Assembly: GCA_017502065.1 (NCBI GenBank)
Contig: JAFVVU010000066.1
Coordinates: forward strand, 1 to 13,570
DNA from: Clostridia bacterium
GTDB taxonomy: Bacteria > Bacillota > Clostridia > RUG12999
DNA: 13,570 nt
Direction: 5' to 3'
The position numbers and the translations under genes are program-made. Every line of letters begins with the position of its first letter. Within the stretch, counting starts at the first letter, position 1. This document shows positions 1 to 9,800 of the stretch, in pieces. The notes under the pieces are model-generated. The model was given only the letters and a program-made list of their open reading frames with translations, was not told where the DNA came from and did no database searches.

Positions 1-259
1 ACTTGTGGATTTGCATCCGGTATATTTTGGTTACCTGTTTAAGAAAACCTGTGGCTACAGCCCGATTGCATATGCGAATTTTCTGCGCTGTGACAGTGCA
101 AGGGAAATACTTCTGACAACGGACTTCACGCCCAAGGAGGTTATTGAGGCGTGTGGATTTTACAGTATGTCGCACTTTAAAAATATGTATAAAAAACTAA
201 CCGGCAGAGATGCACTTGTTGATGCTTCTACTGTGCCGGTGGAAATAAAGGTAAAATAA
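1..259 (+). CDS. AraC-family transcriptional regulator, C-terminal DNA-binding part (5' end outside window)
   Basis: Only the last ~85 codons are present; the frame is open at the left edge (codon ctt at 2-4), so the GTG at position 5 is not taken as a start. The protein shows the double helix-turn-helix of the AraC/XylS family: a first unit with YFGYLFKKTCGYSPIAY followed by the connecting helix (RCDSAREILLTTDFT), and a second unit with VIEACGFYSMSHFKNMYKK ending in LTG. This follows the family pattern 'S..YLSRLFKK.TG.S...Y' and 'I...VGF.....F...FKK..G'. The usual P..YR after the last TG is replaced by RDALVD, a small oddity. AraC regulators often control carbohydrate-use genes, and this one ends 45 bp from the end of a convergent glycosidase-like gene, so control of that cluster is plausible but not shown. 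The ligand-binding half lies outside the window. Confidence 0.9.
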   Translation, partial: LVDLHPVYFGYLFKKTCGYSPIAYANFLRCDSAREILLTTDFTPKEVIEACGFYSMSHFKNMYKKLTGRDALVDASTVPVEIKVK

Positions 260-263
260 TTGT

Positions 264-296
264 AAAAAAGAGGACGGAAATTTTCGTCCTCTTTTA
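264..296. terminator. Bidirectional intrinsic terminator between convergent genes
   Basis: An 11-bp perfect stem (AAAAGAGGACG at 266-276 with CGTCCTCTTTT at 285-295) encloses an 8-nt loop. The A-run on the left and T-run on the right give a U-tract in both directions, with the longer one (TTTTTT) on the - strand. It lies 5 bp after the AraC-type stop and 8 bp after the stop of the - strand gene, so it can end both transcripts. Confidence 0.9.
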
Positions 297-303
297 AATT
301 GTA

Positions 304-3300
304 TTAATAATCTGTAATTCTGTCCATTATGACCGCGGCTTCTGCTCTGGTTGTGTTTCCGAGAGGATTAATTGTAAGATCGGCGTTACCGGTAACAATT
401 TTTGCACTTACCATCGCAGAAATATCCTGTACGGCATAATCGGCAATAAGTCCTGTATCCGAGAAGTTTTTGAGGGTAGTTGCAGGGTCGGATTTTGAAA
501 TCTTGTGCATATAGCGAAGACCTCTTGCGCAGATAACCATAAGGTCTTGTCTGGAAATGGATTCTTCGGGATTATATGTGCCGTCACCGGAACCCTTGAG
601 TATGCCAAGAGCTTTACCTATAGCAACCTCTTTTGCATATTCGGCATTCGGGTCAACATCGCTGAACTGGTCTGTTGTATCAGCAGTAAGTCCGAGTGTT
701 CTTACAAGATACATTGCAAAATCGCCTCTTGTAATGTTTTCGCCCGGTGCATACACACCAACACCTTTGTTGTTTGCAATACCTCTTACTGTAATTCTTT
801 CTACCGCATTTTCCGCCCAGGAGTGATTTCCAAGGTCGGAGTACATAGGTTGTAAAAGAAGATTTACATCAATGTCATTTTTCGGTACAATCTCATAAAG
901 TGAAATTTCACGAGGTTTTAATGTAAGTTTGAATGTAGAATCATTTGATGTCACGTTTGCGGCGGTTGTACCGTTTACAAGACGTGCTGTGAAGCCATCC
1001 GCTTTTACAAGTCCGTTGGAACTTGTAAGGTCAAAATTAACTTCTGTATCTTTTCCGTCGTTTTTCTCTTCTTTGACAAGAAGGTACATTTTGCCATCTG
1101 TATCAACCCAGCTTCGTGCCCAGTAGTCGCGTCCCATGTATTCATTGAATACAGGAGATTCTTCTCTTACAAAATGTCCGAACATCTGGTCAAGCTCGCC
1201 TGACTCTTTGATTACTGTATGTGCATCAATCATAGGCTGTGCATATTCTGCAGAGGAGTAATATCCTATACCCGAAGCACCGCCCCACAGTGCTGTCCAG
1301 CACTGCATACGCATTGCGTTTGCATCCGGTACATATGTCGGGTTCCAGGAAGCCGCATAACCAAGGCTCCATATCGGTTTTTCATCATACACAGCATCAG
1401 TACATTCTGTAAGACGGATGTATGTATAATGTGTTTCGTTTGCATATGACGGATATGGGTCAACCGCACCTATATCAACATACTGATAAGCCTGTTCAAA
1501 GGAGTTCGGCACACCTGTTGTTTCGATGTTGTATACGGGGTGAACCTTGTCGATGGCACGTATAGCCTTGTAGCCTTCTTCAAGGTATAAAAGAGCTACC
1601 GCATAGGACTGTACTATTCCGCCCGGTTTTGCATGCATGGACGGTTCGTCCATCATCATCCATCCGAACAACGCAGGATGGTCTTTAAACTCTGTTACAA
1701 TACGTTTTGTTTTTGGGAGTGAAAGCGGGTGACCTGCACTGTCACCGTAAAGCGGGAACAGTATTTTTATGCCTTTTTTATATGCAAGGTCAAGAATTTC
1801 TCTCATTCCTTCGATACTGTCATGTCTGAAAGTTAAATCATCGGGACGGATAACCGTTACACCTGCCGCTTTATATCCGTCATAGAATTCTTTAAATGAA
1901 CCGTACAGATAGAATATGTCAAGAGGCTCTCCGTCAAGGATAAATTCACCCTTTTCGTTAAGTGCCGTTGGTCTGTCGTAACGATAGATGCGTTTGGACA
2001 ACGTATCCATAATCGGCGTGCCGTCGGCTTTTCTGTAGGTTGCCTCAAGTATGTATGCTTTTTCCTTTTCCGCAAGTGTCATGATGGGGAATGTAGCACT
2101 AACCTTCGATGCAGCAGGAATCTGCTGTTCGGCAATAACTGTTTCACCGTCTTTGATTTTGAAATCAACATAGTTTCCGTCTTCGATAGGGAAGTTGATG
2201 TAGTTGATTTCTGCAAATGCATCAATATTCGGTTCTTCTGTGTAATAGAAGGTATCCTTTGAATAGAACTTCATTGGTGTTGCAGTTCCTGTAGGACCGA
2301 ACTCAACATCGTCATAATAAACGGTGCCGGCATTATGCAGACGAATATATATTCTTACGTTGGTAGTTCCTTCGGGAAGAGTATATAAAAGTTTAATCTG
2401 TGTCCATTCGTCTTCTTTAATGGTATATATACTTGATTCAATACCGCCTGTAACAGTAAGGGTAGATGCAGTACCGGTATCGCTGTATGCTTCAATTTTA
2501 AGAAGAACACCGCTGAGTGCACTCATATCTTTGGCTTTAACCCATGCGGAAAGAACATAGTCAGTATTTGCAACAAGGTTATCGGAAATTGATTGCTGTA
2601 CCCAGGGGTTTCTTCCACCAACGGAATTGTCGGGAGCAACAATTTTAACGCTCCAGTCACCGCTGTGAGCCTCTTCCTGTGTGTGGAAGGAAACAATGTC
2701 CCAATAGCTCTGGTAACCAATCCAGTTTTTAGGGTTTTTGCCGTTAGAATTAACTTCTTCAAAGCTTGGATTAACAACAGCATTTACAACACCCGGAGCA
2801 ATGGATGCCGCAGCATTTCTTTTAAGCTCTTCATCAAGAAGTGCACAGGAATTATCCCATACCTCTTTTATAAGATTCTGTTTATTTACAACATCTTCTG
2901 CTGTGGAGGGAAGAACCTTTCCTTCAAACTTAAAATCATCCCAGTAAATAGTTCCTCCACAGTCAAGACGAAGCTGCGGTCTTGCTGTAACCGCTTCATC
3001 GGGGGCAATAACTTTAAGTTCGCAGTATATCCACTTGCCGATTGCACCGGTAAAATAATCACCGGTAGTACCTGTTGCATAGCTTCCATCCGCCTTAAAG
3101 AACTCAACATTGATACCGCCACCAACCTGCGCACGGAAATCCTTCAGTTCTTCTATATAAAGGTATCCGGATGCAACGTAGGTTTTGCCGGGGATAACAC
3201 CGGGCATTTCCTGATGTACAATCTGCAGTCCTTCAGATGCATCATAAGAAGAAAGCTTAAGTGCTTTTTCGCCGCCGTGTGCAAGCTTGTTACTGATTCG

Positions 3301-3480
3301 TTTGTCGCCGGACACTCCGTTCCAGAACGACATTGAAGTGCCGAGCATTTCGAAATCACCATTGATTACAAGGTCTGCTTCAACAAGCCCGTCATCTTTT
3401 TTTGCCGCATAAACCGTGCCGCTGAAAAGTGAAAATAAAACGGCGAGAATAAGAGTCAAAGATAAAACTCGTTTTTTCAT
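304..3480 (-). CDS. SLH-anchored multimodular glycoside hydrolase-like protein (paralog 1, 1058 aa)
   Basis: Predicted exported, cell-surface polysaccharide-binding or -cleaving enzyme. Visible layout: signal peptide 1-25 (KKR, hydrophobic core, VYA|A); jelly-roll CBM-like module ~32-188 ending GGTIYWDDFKFEG; helical linker ~190-225; second CBM-like module ~228-397 ending AGTVYYDDVEFGPTG; beta domain ~398-500; (beta/alpha)8-like barrel ~515-770; beta-sandwich ~775-866; three SLH repeats ~878-1055 with motifs ITRGD, ISRQD and TTRAE. Barrel landmarks are LFPLYG (strand 3), GWMMMDEPSMH (strand 4, E612), YNIETTGV (strand 5, E653), AVDPYPSY (strand 6, D674) and PIWSLGYAASW (strand 7, no Glu). DEP after strand 4 matches the acid/base position of clan GH-A; the substrate is unknown. 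SLH domains bind cell-wall polysaccharide. Start supported by AAGGAGG at 3487-3494. It has its own promoter behind a terminator. The barrel/SLH calls are firm; the exact family is not. Confidence 0.88.
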   Translation of the reverse strand: MKKRVLSLTLILAVLFSLFSGTVYAAKKDDGLVEADLVINGDFEMLGTSMSFWNGVSGDKRISNKLAHGGEKALKLSSYDASEGLQIVHQEMPGVIPGKTYVASGYLYIEELKDFRAQVGGGINVEFFKADGSYATGTTGDYFTGAIGKWIYCELKVIAPDEAVTARPQLRLDCGGTIYWDDFKFEGKVLPSTAEDVVNKQNLIKEVWDNSCALLDEELKRNAAASIAPGVVNAVVNPSFEEVNSNGKNPKNWIGYQSYWDIVSFHTQEEAHSGDWSVKIVAPDNSVGGRNPWVQQSISDNLVANTDYVLSAWVKAKDMSALSGVLLKIEAYSDTGTASTLTVTGGIESSIYTIKEDEWTQIKLLYTLPEGTTNVRIYIRLHNAGTVYYDDVEFGPTGTATPMKFYSKDTFYYTEEPNIDAFAEINYINFPIEDGNYVDFKIKDGETVIAEQQIPAASKVSATFPIMTLAEKEKAYILEATYRKADGTPIMDTLSKRIYRYDRPTALNEKGEFILDGEPLDIFYLYGSFKEFYDGYKAAGVTVIRPDDLTFRHDSIEGMREILDLAYKKGIKILFPLYGDSAGHPLSLPKTKRIVTEFKDHPALFGWMMMDEPSMHAKPGGIVQSYAVALLYLEEGYKAIRAIDKVHPVYNIETTGVPNSFEQAYQYVDIGAVDPYPSYANETHYTYIRLTECTDAVYDEKPIWSLGYAASWNPTYVPDANAMRMQCWTALWGGASGIGYYSSAEYAQPMIDAHTVIKESGELDQMFGHFVREESPVFNEYMGRDYWARSWVDTDGKMYLLVKEEKNDGKDTEVNFDLTSSNGLVKADGFTARLVNGTTAANVTSNDSTFKLTLKPREISLYEIVPKNDIDVNLLLQPMYSDLGNHSWAENAVERITVRGIANNKGVGVYAPGENITRGDFAMYLVRTLGLTADTTDQFSDVDPNAEYAKEVAIGKALGILKGSGDGTYNPEESISRQDLMVICARGLRYMHKISKSDPATTLKNFSDTGLIADYAVQDISAMVSAKIVTGNADLTINPLGNTTRAEAAVIMDRITDY

Positions 3481-3533
3481 AATTACTCCTCCTTAAAATA
3501 ACGTTTCTCCTCTATGTTTATGTATCTGCCTAC

Positions 3534-3563
3534 AGTATACATTATTTTTTTTGCAAAAGTCAA
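3534..3563 (-). promoter_or_regulatory. SigA-type promoter for the 304-3480 gene
   Basis: On the - strand, TTGACT (3563-3558) is followed by an 18-bp spacer and TATACT (3539-3534), each one base off consensus. The expected start near 3527 leaves a leader of about 47 nt that includes AAGGAGG before the ATG at 3480. Because an intrinsic terminator lies just upstream, this gene is expected to be transcribed separately from its two paralogs. Confidence 0.8.
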
Positions 3564-3592
3564 GGTATTATTAGCTATCTGTAATTTTGAAT

Positions 3593-3626
3593 AAAAAAAC
3601 ACGGATTTTCGGTGAAATCCGTGTTT
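3593..3626 (-). terminator. Intrinsic terminator after paralog 2
   Basis: A 12-bp perfect stem (AAACACGGATTT at 3597-3608 with AAATCCGTGTTT at 3615-3626) with a 6-nt loop is followed on the - strand by a run of T residues. It starts 13 bp after the stop codon of the 3639-6782 gene and should end the two-gene transcript. Confidence 0.9.
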
Positions 3627-3634
3627 ATAAAAAC

Positions 3635-3674
3635 TATGTTAATGTGCGATTCTGTCCATTATAACAGCTGCTTC
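3635..3674 (-). repeat. 40-bp exact repeat at the 3' end of paralog 2 (copy also at 6844-6883)
   Basis: These 40 bases are identical to 6844-6883. They cover the last 12 codons including the stop, plus 4 bases beyond it. Outside this block the two genes differ at scattered positions, while paralog 1 differs clearly in the same place. This points to recent duplication or gene conversion in the SLH-coding ends of paralogs 2 and 3. Confidence 0.85.
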
Positions 3675-6600
3675 AGCTCTTGTTGTATTGCCAAGAGGGT
3701 TAATTGTAAGGTCCGCATTTCCTGAAATAAATCTTGCGCTTACCATAGCGGCAACATCTTGGATTGCATAGTCTGCAATTGCTCCTGTATCAGAAAAACT
3801 TCCGAGAACACTGTCGGGGTTACTGGATGCAATTCTGTTTAAATATCGCAGCCCTCTTGCACAGATAACCATAAGGTCTTGTCTTGAAATAGGTTCTTCG
3901 GGGGCATATGTACCGTCGCCTGAACCTTTAAGAATTCCAAGAGCCTTACCAATTGCAATTTCTTTTGCATAGTAACTATTCGGGTCAACATCACTGAATT
4001 GGTCGGATACCTCTGCCTCAAGTCCGAGTGTGCGGATAAGATACATTGCAAAGTCGCCACGGGTAATATTTTCACCAGGTGCATAAATTCCGACGCCTTT
4101 TTTATTTGCAATACCTTTTGTTGTAACAGTTTCAATAGCGTCTTTTGCCCAGTCATATCCGTCAAGGTCAGTAAATACCGGCTCGTTTACTGATGAAAAA
4201 TCAACGGCCACATTTGGAGTGATTTCATACAGAGAAATCTGACGTGGTTTAAGTGAAAGTGAGAATGTGGAATTATCAGAAATAACAGTTTCGGCTGTTG
4301 TTCCGTTAATAAGTCTTGCACTAAATCCGTTTATCTCAATCTTGCCATTGGCACTTACAAGATTAAAGTTTACAGGAGTTTCTGTGCCGTCGTTTTTATG
4401 TTCTTTAACAAGAAGATACATTTTGCCGTCATCGTCAATCCAGCTTCGGTACCAGAAATCAGCTCCTGTATATTCATCAAAAACAGGGGAGTTCTTACGT
4501 ACAAAATGGTCAAACATCTGTTCAAGCTCGCCTGATTCTTTTACCTTTTTATAAACATCAATGAGTGTTGGTGAAAATTCTGCCGATGTGTAATATCCGA
4601 TTCCGCTTCCGCCTGCCCAAAGGGAAAGATAGCTCTGCATACGAAGGGCATCGGCATCCGGAACATATGTCGGGTCCCAGGAAGCTCCATATCCGAGATT
4701 CCATACCTGTTTTTCATCAAATACGGCATCAACCGCATCTGTCATACGTTTGTATGTATAATATGTTTCGTTTTCGTATGTCGGGTACGGATCAATTGCC
4801 GCAATATCAACATACTGGAATGCCTGTTCGTATGAGTTTGGTACACCCGTTGTTTCAATGTTATATACAGGATGATCAGGGTCAATAGATCTTATAAGGG
4901 TGTATGCTGTTTCAAGATGTTCGAGCATTTCGGTATATGTCTGAACTTCGCCCGACGGTTTTGCGTGCATTGATGGTTCGTCAACCATCATCCAGCCTAT
5001 AAGTGCAGGATGGTCTTTAAGCTCTGTAACAAGCTTTATTGTTGTTTCAATGTGAAGCGGATGTCCTGCGCAACGTCCGTACAGAGGGAACAATACTTTA
5101 AGTCCGTGCGAATGTATTTCATCAAACACAGTTCTTATTCTCGGAATATTATCATGGCGCATTCTTGCATCATTTAATCTTACAACAGAAATTCCTGCTT
5201 CTTTATATCCGGCAAGATAGTTTGCATCTGCACCGTAAAGATAAAATATATCAAGCACTTCGCCGTTTTCTACAAACCTGCCCTCTTCATCAAGCATGGT
5301 AGGTCTGTCATAACGGTAAATTGTTTTTGCCTGAGGCTCGGTGATAACGCTGCCGTCAGCCGCTTTATATATTGCCTCAATTGTGTATTTTTTTGCTTTT
5401 TCTGTAAGTGTCATAACGGGGAAAACAGCGGAAACCTTTGATGCAGCAGGAACCTGCTGTTCGGCGATAACGGTTTCACCGTCTTTAATGGAAAATTCCA
5501 CATAGCTTCCGTTGGCAATAGGGTGATTTATGTAATCAAGTTCAGCAAATGCTTCAATGTTTTCCCATTCGGTATAGAAGAATTTATGTTTTGTATAAAA
5601 ATTCAGTTCTTTTGATGTTCCGGTAGGACCGAATTCAACATCATCAAAATAAATTGTTCCTGCACCGTTCATACGGAGATAAAGTTTTGCACAGGTAGTT
5701 CCCTCGGGGAGGGTATATAATAACTTAATCTGATGCCAGTCGTTATCATTAAACGAAAATACATTTGTTTGTGCACCACCGGTATAAGAAACCGCAGATT
5801 CTTTGTTTGTGCCGTATGCTTCAATTTTCATAAGCGGTCCGCGAAGAGGTTCAATGTTTTCAACTTTAACCCATGCGGAAAGAACATAATCGGTGTTGGC
5901 TACAAGATTACTTTCTATAGAATGCTGTACCCACGGATTGTAGCGACCTTCGTCTTTATCTTCGGTAGATATTTTAAGACTGTATTTGCCGCTGTGAGAG
6001 TAATCGTCTGAACGTGTAATAAGATCGTTCCAACGGTCGGATTTTGCAATCCAGTTAGCTGCAACGCCGCCTTCGCCATCTTCAAATCCTGCATTTGCAA
6101 CTGCATTAACTATTCCGGGCATAATTTCTGCCGCTTCACCTTTTGCGAGTTCAGCTTCAAGAAGTTCACACGAATGAGTCCAGTGATATGTTGCCGCATC
6201 CTGTTTTGCCTGTACTTTTGCGGCATTTTCTTCTGTTGTAATACCTGTAAAGGTTACATTATCCCAATAAATTGTGCCGCCACATTCAAGACGTAGTTGC
6301 ACCTTTGCCATTACAGCGCAAGCGGGAATAACCACCTGCATAGAACATGGTACCCAGGTTTCTGTTTCCTCGGGAGCAAAATACATAGCGGCAATTTCGT
6401 CTTCGAGCATAGAACCATCTGCTTTATAGAAAAATACCTGCATTCCGCCGCCAATATTTTCGCCAAGCTCAAGTAGTTCTTTAACATAAAGACTGCCACT
6501 GAAAGTATATTGCTGCCCCGGCATAACTTCGTAAAGATCCTGATAAACAACCTGCGGTTCATTTGTGGTAGAAGAAAACTTAAGTGCACGTGAACCGTCC

Positions 6601-6782
6601 TGATAAATATCGGTGCTTGTTCTGTCGCTGTTGCCGCCGCCTACCCAGTAAGTATAGGTGGTGCCGATGAGTTCCATGTCGCTGTTGACAAGAAGATTAG
6701 CCTTTACAAGACCTGAGGCAAATGTAGCCATTCCGGTGCAAAGGATTGTGACGATAATTAAAAGAGATAAAAGTTTTTTCAT
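3639..6782 (-). CDS. SLH-anchored multimodular glycoside hydrolase-like protein (paralog 2, 1047 aa)
   Basis: Same plan as its neighbours: signal peptide ~1-22 (KKLLSLLIIV core, TFA|S), CBM-like module ~27-180 ending GGTIYWDNVTFTG, helical linker, second CBM-like module ~221-387 ending AGTIYFDDVEFGPTG, beta domain ~388-490, barrel ~505-760, beta-sandwich ~765-855, SLH repeats ~868-1045. Barrel landmarks are LFPLYGRCAGHPL, GWMMVDEPSMH (E602), YNIETTGV (E643), AIDPYPTY and QVWNLGYGASW (strand 7 without Glu). The frame is open for 14 more codons up to 6824, but I chose the ATG at 6782. It has AAGGAGG at the right distance (6787-6794) and begins the signal peptide, whereas the longer start would lie inside a hairpin and give a poor N-terminus. 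There is no clear promoter in the 65-bp gap, so it is probably cotranscribed with the 6848-10030 gene. Confidence 0.88.
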   Translation of the reverse strand: MKKLLSLLIIVTILCTGMATFASGLVKANLLVNSDMELIGTTYTYWVGGGNSDRTSTDIYQDGSRALKFSSTTNEPQVVYQDLYEVMPGQQYTFSGSLYVKELLELGENIGGGMQVFFYKADGSMLEDEIAAMYFAPEETETWVPCSMQVVIPACAVMAKVQLRLECGGTIYWDNVTFTGITTEENAAKVQAKQDAATYHWTHSCELLEAELAKGEAAEIMPGIVNAVANAGFEDGEGGVAANWIAKSDRWNDLITRSDDYSHSGKYSLKISTEDKDEGRYNPWVQHSIESNLVANTDYVLSAWVKVENIEPLRGPLMKIEAYGTNKESAVSYTGGAQTNVFSFNDNDWHQIKLLYTLPEGTTCAKLYLRMNGAGTIYFDDVEFGPTGTSKELNFYTKHKFFYTEWENIEAFAELDYINHPIANGSYVEFSIKDGETVIAEQQVPAASKVSAVFPVMTLTEKAKKYTIEAIYKAADGSVITEPQAKTIYRYDRPTMLDEEGRFVENGEVLDIFYLYGADANYLAGYKEAGISVVRLNDARMRHDNIPRIRTVFDEIHSHGLKVLFPLYGRCAGHPLHIETTIKLVTELKDHPALIGWMMVDEPSMHAKPSGEVQTYTEMLEHLETAYTLIRSIDPDHPVYNIETTGVPNSYEQAFQYVDIAAIDPYPTYENETYYTYKRMTDAVDAVFDEKQVWNLGYGASWDPTYVPDADALRMQSYLSLWAGGSGIGYYTSAEFSPTLIDVYKKVKESGELEQMFDHFVRKNSPVFDEYTGADFWYRSWIDDDGKMYLLVKEHKNDGTETPVNFNLVSANGKIEINGFSARLINGTTAETVISDNSTFSLSLKPRQISLYEITPNVAVDFSSVNEPVFTDLDGYDWAKDAIETVTTKGIANKKGVGIYAPGENITRGDFAMYLIRTLGLEAEVSDQFSDVDPNSYYAKEIAIGKALGILKGSGDGTYAPEEPISRQDLMVICARGLRYLNRIASSNPDSVLGSFSDTGAIADYAIQDVAAMVSARFISGNADLTINPLGNTTRAEAAVIMDRIAH

Positions 6783-6802
6783 AATTTCCTCCTTGTAAAA
6801 GT

Positions 6803-6835
6803 GCAGGCAGACAAAGAAATTCAATGTCTGCCTGC
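6803..6835 (-). promoter_or_regulatory. Intercistronic hairpin between paralogs 3 and 2
   Basis: An 11-bp perfect GC-rich stem (GCAGGCAGACA at 6803-6813 with TGTCTGCCTGC at 6825-6835) with an 11-nt loop lies 12 bp after the stop of the upstream gene and ends just before the ribosome binding site of the next gene. On the - strand it is followed by ACTTTTAC, only a weak U-tract, so it may be a partial terminator, a processing site or a 3' stabiliser setting the ratio of the two enzymes. Confidence 0.7.
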
Positions 6836-6843
6836 GTAAGCAT

Positions 6844-6883
6844 TATGTTAATGTGCGATTCTGTCCATTATAACAGCTGCTTC
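6844..6883 (-). repeat. 40-bp exact repeat at the 3' end of paralog 3 (copy also at 3635-3674)
   Basis: Identical to 3635-3674, covering the shared C-terminal TRAEAAVIMDRIAH end of the last SLH repeat (last 12 codons with stop) and 4 bases downstream. Paralog 1 ends ITDY instead of IAH and lacks this exact block. Confidence 0.85.
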
Positions 6884-9800
6884 GGCTCTTGTTGTATTGC
6901 CAAGTGGGTTGATTGTAAGGTCAGGATTACCTGAAACAATCTTTGCACTTACCATAGCCGCAATATCCTGGGTTGCATAATCAGCAATAATTCCTTTGTC
7001 TGTGAAGTTACCGAGAGCTGCATCTACATTTGCTGTTGCAATTCTGCCTATGTGACGGAGTCCTCTTGCACAGATAACCATAAGGTCCTGTCTGGAAATA
7101 GCTTCTTCAGGATTATATGTGCCGTCGCCGGAACCTTTAAGAATTCCAAGAGCCTTACCGATTGCAACTTCTTTTGCATATTCAGCATTCGGGTCAACAT
7201 CAGTAAACTGATCAGTTGTATCAGCTGTAAGGTTGAGTGCTCTTATAAGGTACATTGCAAAGTCACCACGAGTAATGTTCTGTCCCGGTGCATATTCTGT
7301 AGCACCTTTTTTGTTTGCAATACCTTTAATTATTGTTGTTTCAACGGCCGTCTTTGCCCATTCAAAGCCTGCCATATCAGTGAACATCGGGTCTGTTACA
7401 GCGGAGAAATCAACAGGAGTTTTCGGTGTGATTTCATACATGGAAACCTTTGTAGGTTCAAGTGTAAGTCTGAATGTGGAATCATTTGATGTAACACGTG
7501 ATTCTGTTGTGCCGTTTACAAGCTTTGCATCAAATCCGTTTATTTCAATTTTGCCGTTATCGCTTACAAGTTTGAATTCAGCCTCTGTATTTACGCCGTC
7601 GTTTTTATGTTCTTTAATTGCAAGATAAAGCTTGCCGTCTTTAATCCAGCTGCGGTACCAGTAGTCGCTACCCATGTATTCATTGAATTTAGGTGTTTCT
7701 TCACGTACGAAATGGTCAAATAAGAGTTTGAGCTCGCCGCTTGCATTTGATTTTTTGAAGGTTTCATTCATAGTAGGTGCGTATTCAGGTGATGTATAGA
7801 AACCAACACCGCTTGCACCGCCCCAGAACGCTGTGTAACACTGGATACGCATTGCATCGTCATCGGGAATATATGTGGTGTCCCATGAAGCGGCATAACC
7901 GAGGTTCCATACTTCAATTTCGTCAGCTACTGCATCAACGGCTTTGGTCATATACTGGTATGTTCTGTATGTTTCATCACCATAGTTAGGATAAATATCA
8001 ATTGCCGCAATATCAACATACTGGAAGCATCTTTCGTAAGAGTTCGGTACACCTGTTGTTTCGATGTTGTATACCGGATGATACGGGTCAATATTTCTTA
8101 TAACCTTATAACCTTCTTCAAGGTATTCAAGCATTTCTTCGTATGTCTGAACAAGCTGTCCCGGTCTTGCGTGCATGGACGGTTCATCCATCATCATCCA
8201 ACCCATAACAGCAGGATGATCTTTGAATTCTGTTACAAGACGGTTTGTTGTAGGAATCTGAAGTGGATGTCCTGCAGGATTGCCGTACAGTGGGAACAGA
8301 CATTTAAGTCCTACAGCGTGCATTTCATCAAGTACTTCGCGGATACCCTTAACATCATTAAGCTTAAATCTCGGGTCAAGCGGTCTTATAACAGTAAAAC
8401 CGGCATCTTTAAAGTCCTGCAGAAATTCTGTGGAAGCACCGTACAAATAGAAGATGTCAACAACTTCACCGTTTTCATCAACGAATGCACCGTCTTCGTT
8501 AAGCATTGTCGGTCTGTCGTAACGGTAAATACGCTTTGGAGCGCTTTCCTGAATTACAGTACCGTCAGCTTTTTTATAAGTAGCGGAAATTGTATATGTT
8601 TTATGCATTTCTGCAAGAGTCATTGTGGGGAAGGTCCATACAACCTTGGATGATGCAGGAACAGCTTCGCTTGCAATAACAGTTTCGCCGTCTTTAACTG
8701 CAAATTCAACGTAGTTGCCGTCTTCAATCGGATGATTGATGTAGTTAATGTCTGCATAAGCTTCAATGTTTTCGTCTTCAGTGTAATAGAAGGTTTTAAT
8801 TGTATAGAAATCCATTGCAAATGCAGTTCCTGTAGGACCAAATTCAACATCGTCAATATAAATTGTTCCCGGTCCGTTCATACGGATGTAAAGTCTTGCG
8901 TTTGTTGTCCCTTCGGGAAGTGTGTATAAAAGCTTAATCTGATGCCATTCATCGTCACGGAAGTTAAATACATAAGACTGTGCACTGCCGACAGCAGTAA
9001 GTGTTGATGCAGAACCGGCATTATATGCTTCAATCTTCATAAGCGGTCCGCGCAGGTCCTCAATTTCTTCAACCTTAACCCATGCGGAAAGTATATAGTC
9101 TGTGTTTGCAACAAGGTTGTCATCAATTATATGCTGAATCCACGGGTTAAGAAGACCTTCGGCGCGGTCATCTGTGGAAATTTTAGCGCTGTATTTGCCT
9201 GTATGAGCTTCCTGGTCGGTATAGGAAACAAGACCGTTCCAGCTATCTTTTTTCGGTATCCAGTCAAGAGGACCGTCCATTTTGTAGTATGTCATACCGA
9301 TTTCTTCAAAGCTTGGGTTTTTAACTACGTTCTGAACGCCCGGTGCAATTGCAATATTTGCAGAGGCATCAAGAGATTTTGTGAGAAGCTCGTTTGAATG
9401 GTCCCATATGTCCTTTGCAAGCTTAGCTTCGTTTTCAACTCTTTCCTTTGTTTCAGGAGCAACTTCACCAACACAGGTAACGTCATCCCAGTAAATTTCG
9501 CCGCCACAGTCAAGACGAAGCATAATGCGAATTGCAGTTGCATCATCGGGAGCAATGGCAGAAACACTGCATTCCATCCATTTTTCAAGTGGTCCTGCAA
9601 AAAACTCACCGGCAGAACCTGCGCAGTAATCATATCCCGTTCCGTCTGCAGTTTCTTTCATAAACTCAATTTTAATACCACCGCCTACGTTGGTATTCAA
9701 ATCAAGCAATTCTTTAATGTAAAGCCAGCCGGTAACGGTATAGTTTTTACCGGGGATAGCGCCAGGGATAGTCTGCAGAACAATTCTTCTTGCATCTTTG

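Noticed and set aside
2593..3336. 247-codon open frame on the + strand
   Set aside because: Antisense shadow of paralog 1, with no promoter, no ribosome site and Cys/Phe/Asn-rich low-complexity translation; the same holds for the 191-codon frame at 8078-8653 over paralog 3.
3493..3512. Catabolite-responsive (cre/CcpA) site in the paralog 1 leader
   Set aside because: A central CG is present, but the conserved flanking TG and CA positions do not match the consensus.
6783..6824. Longer start for paralog 2 (14 extra codons beginning MNFFVCLHF)
   Set aside because: The extension lies over the intercistronic hairpin and the ribosome binding site and would bury the signal peptide; the ATG at 6782 has AAGGAGG at proper distance.
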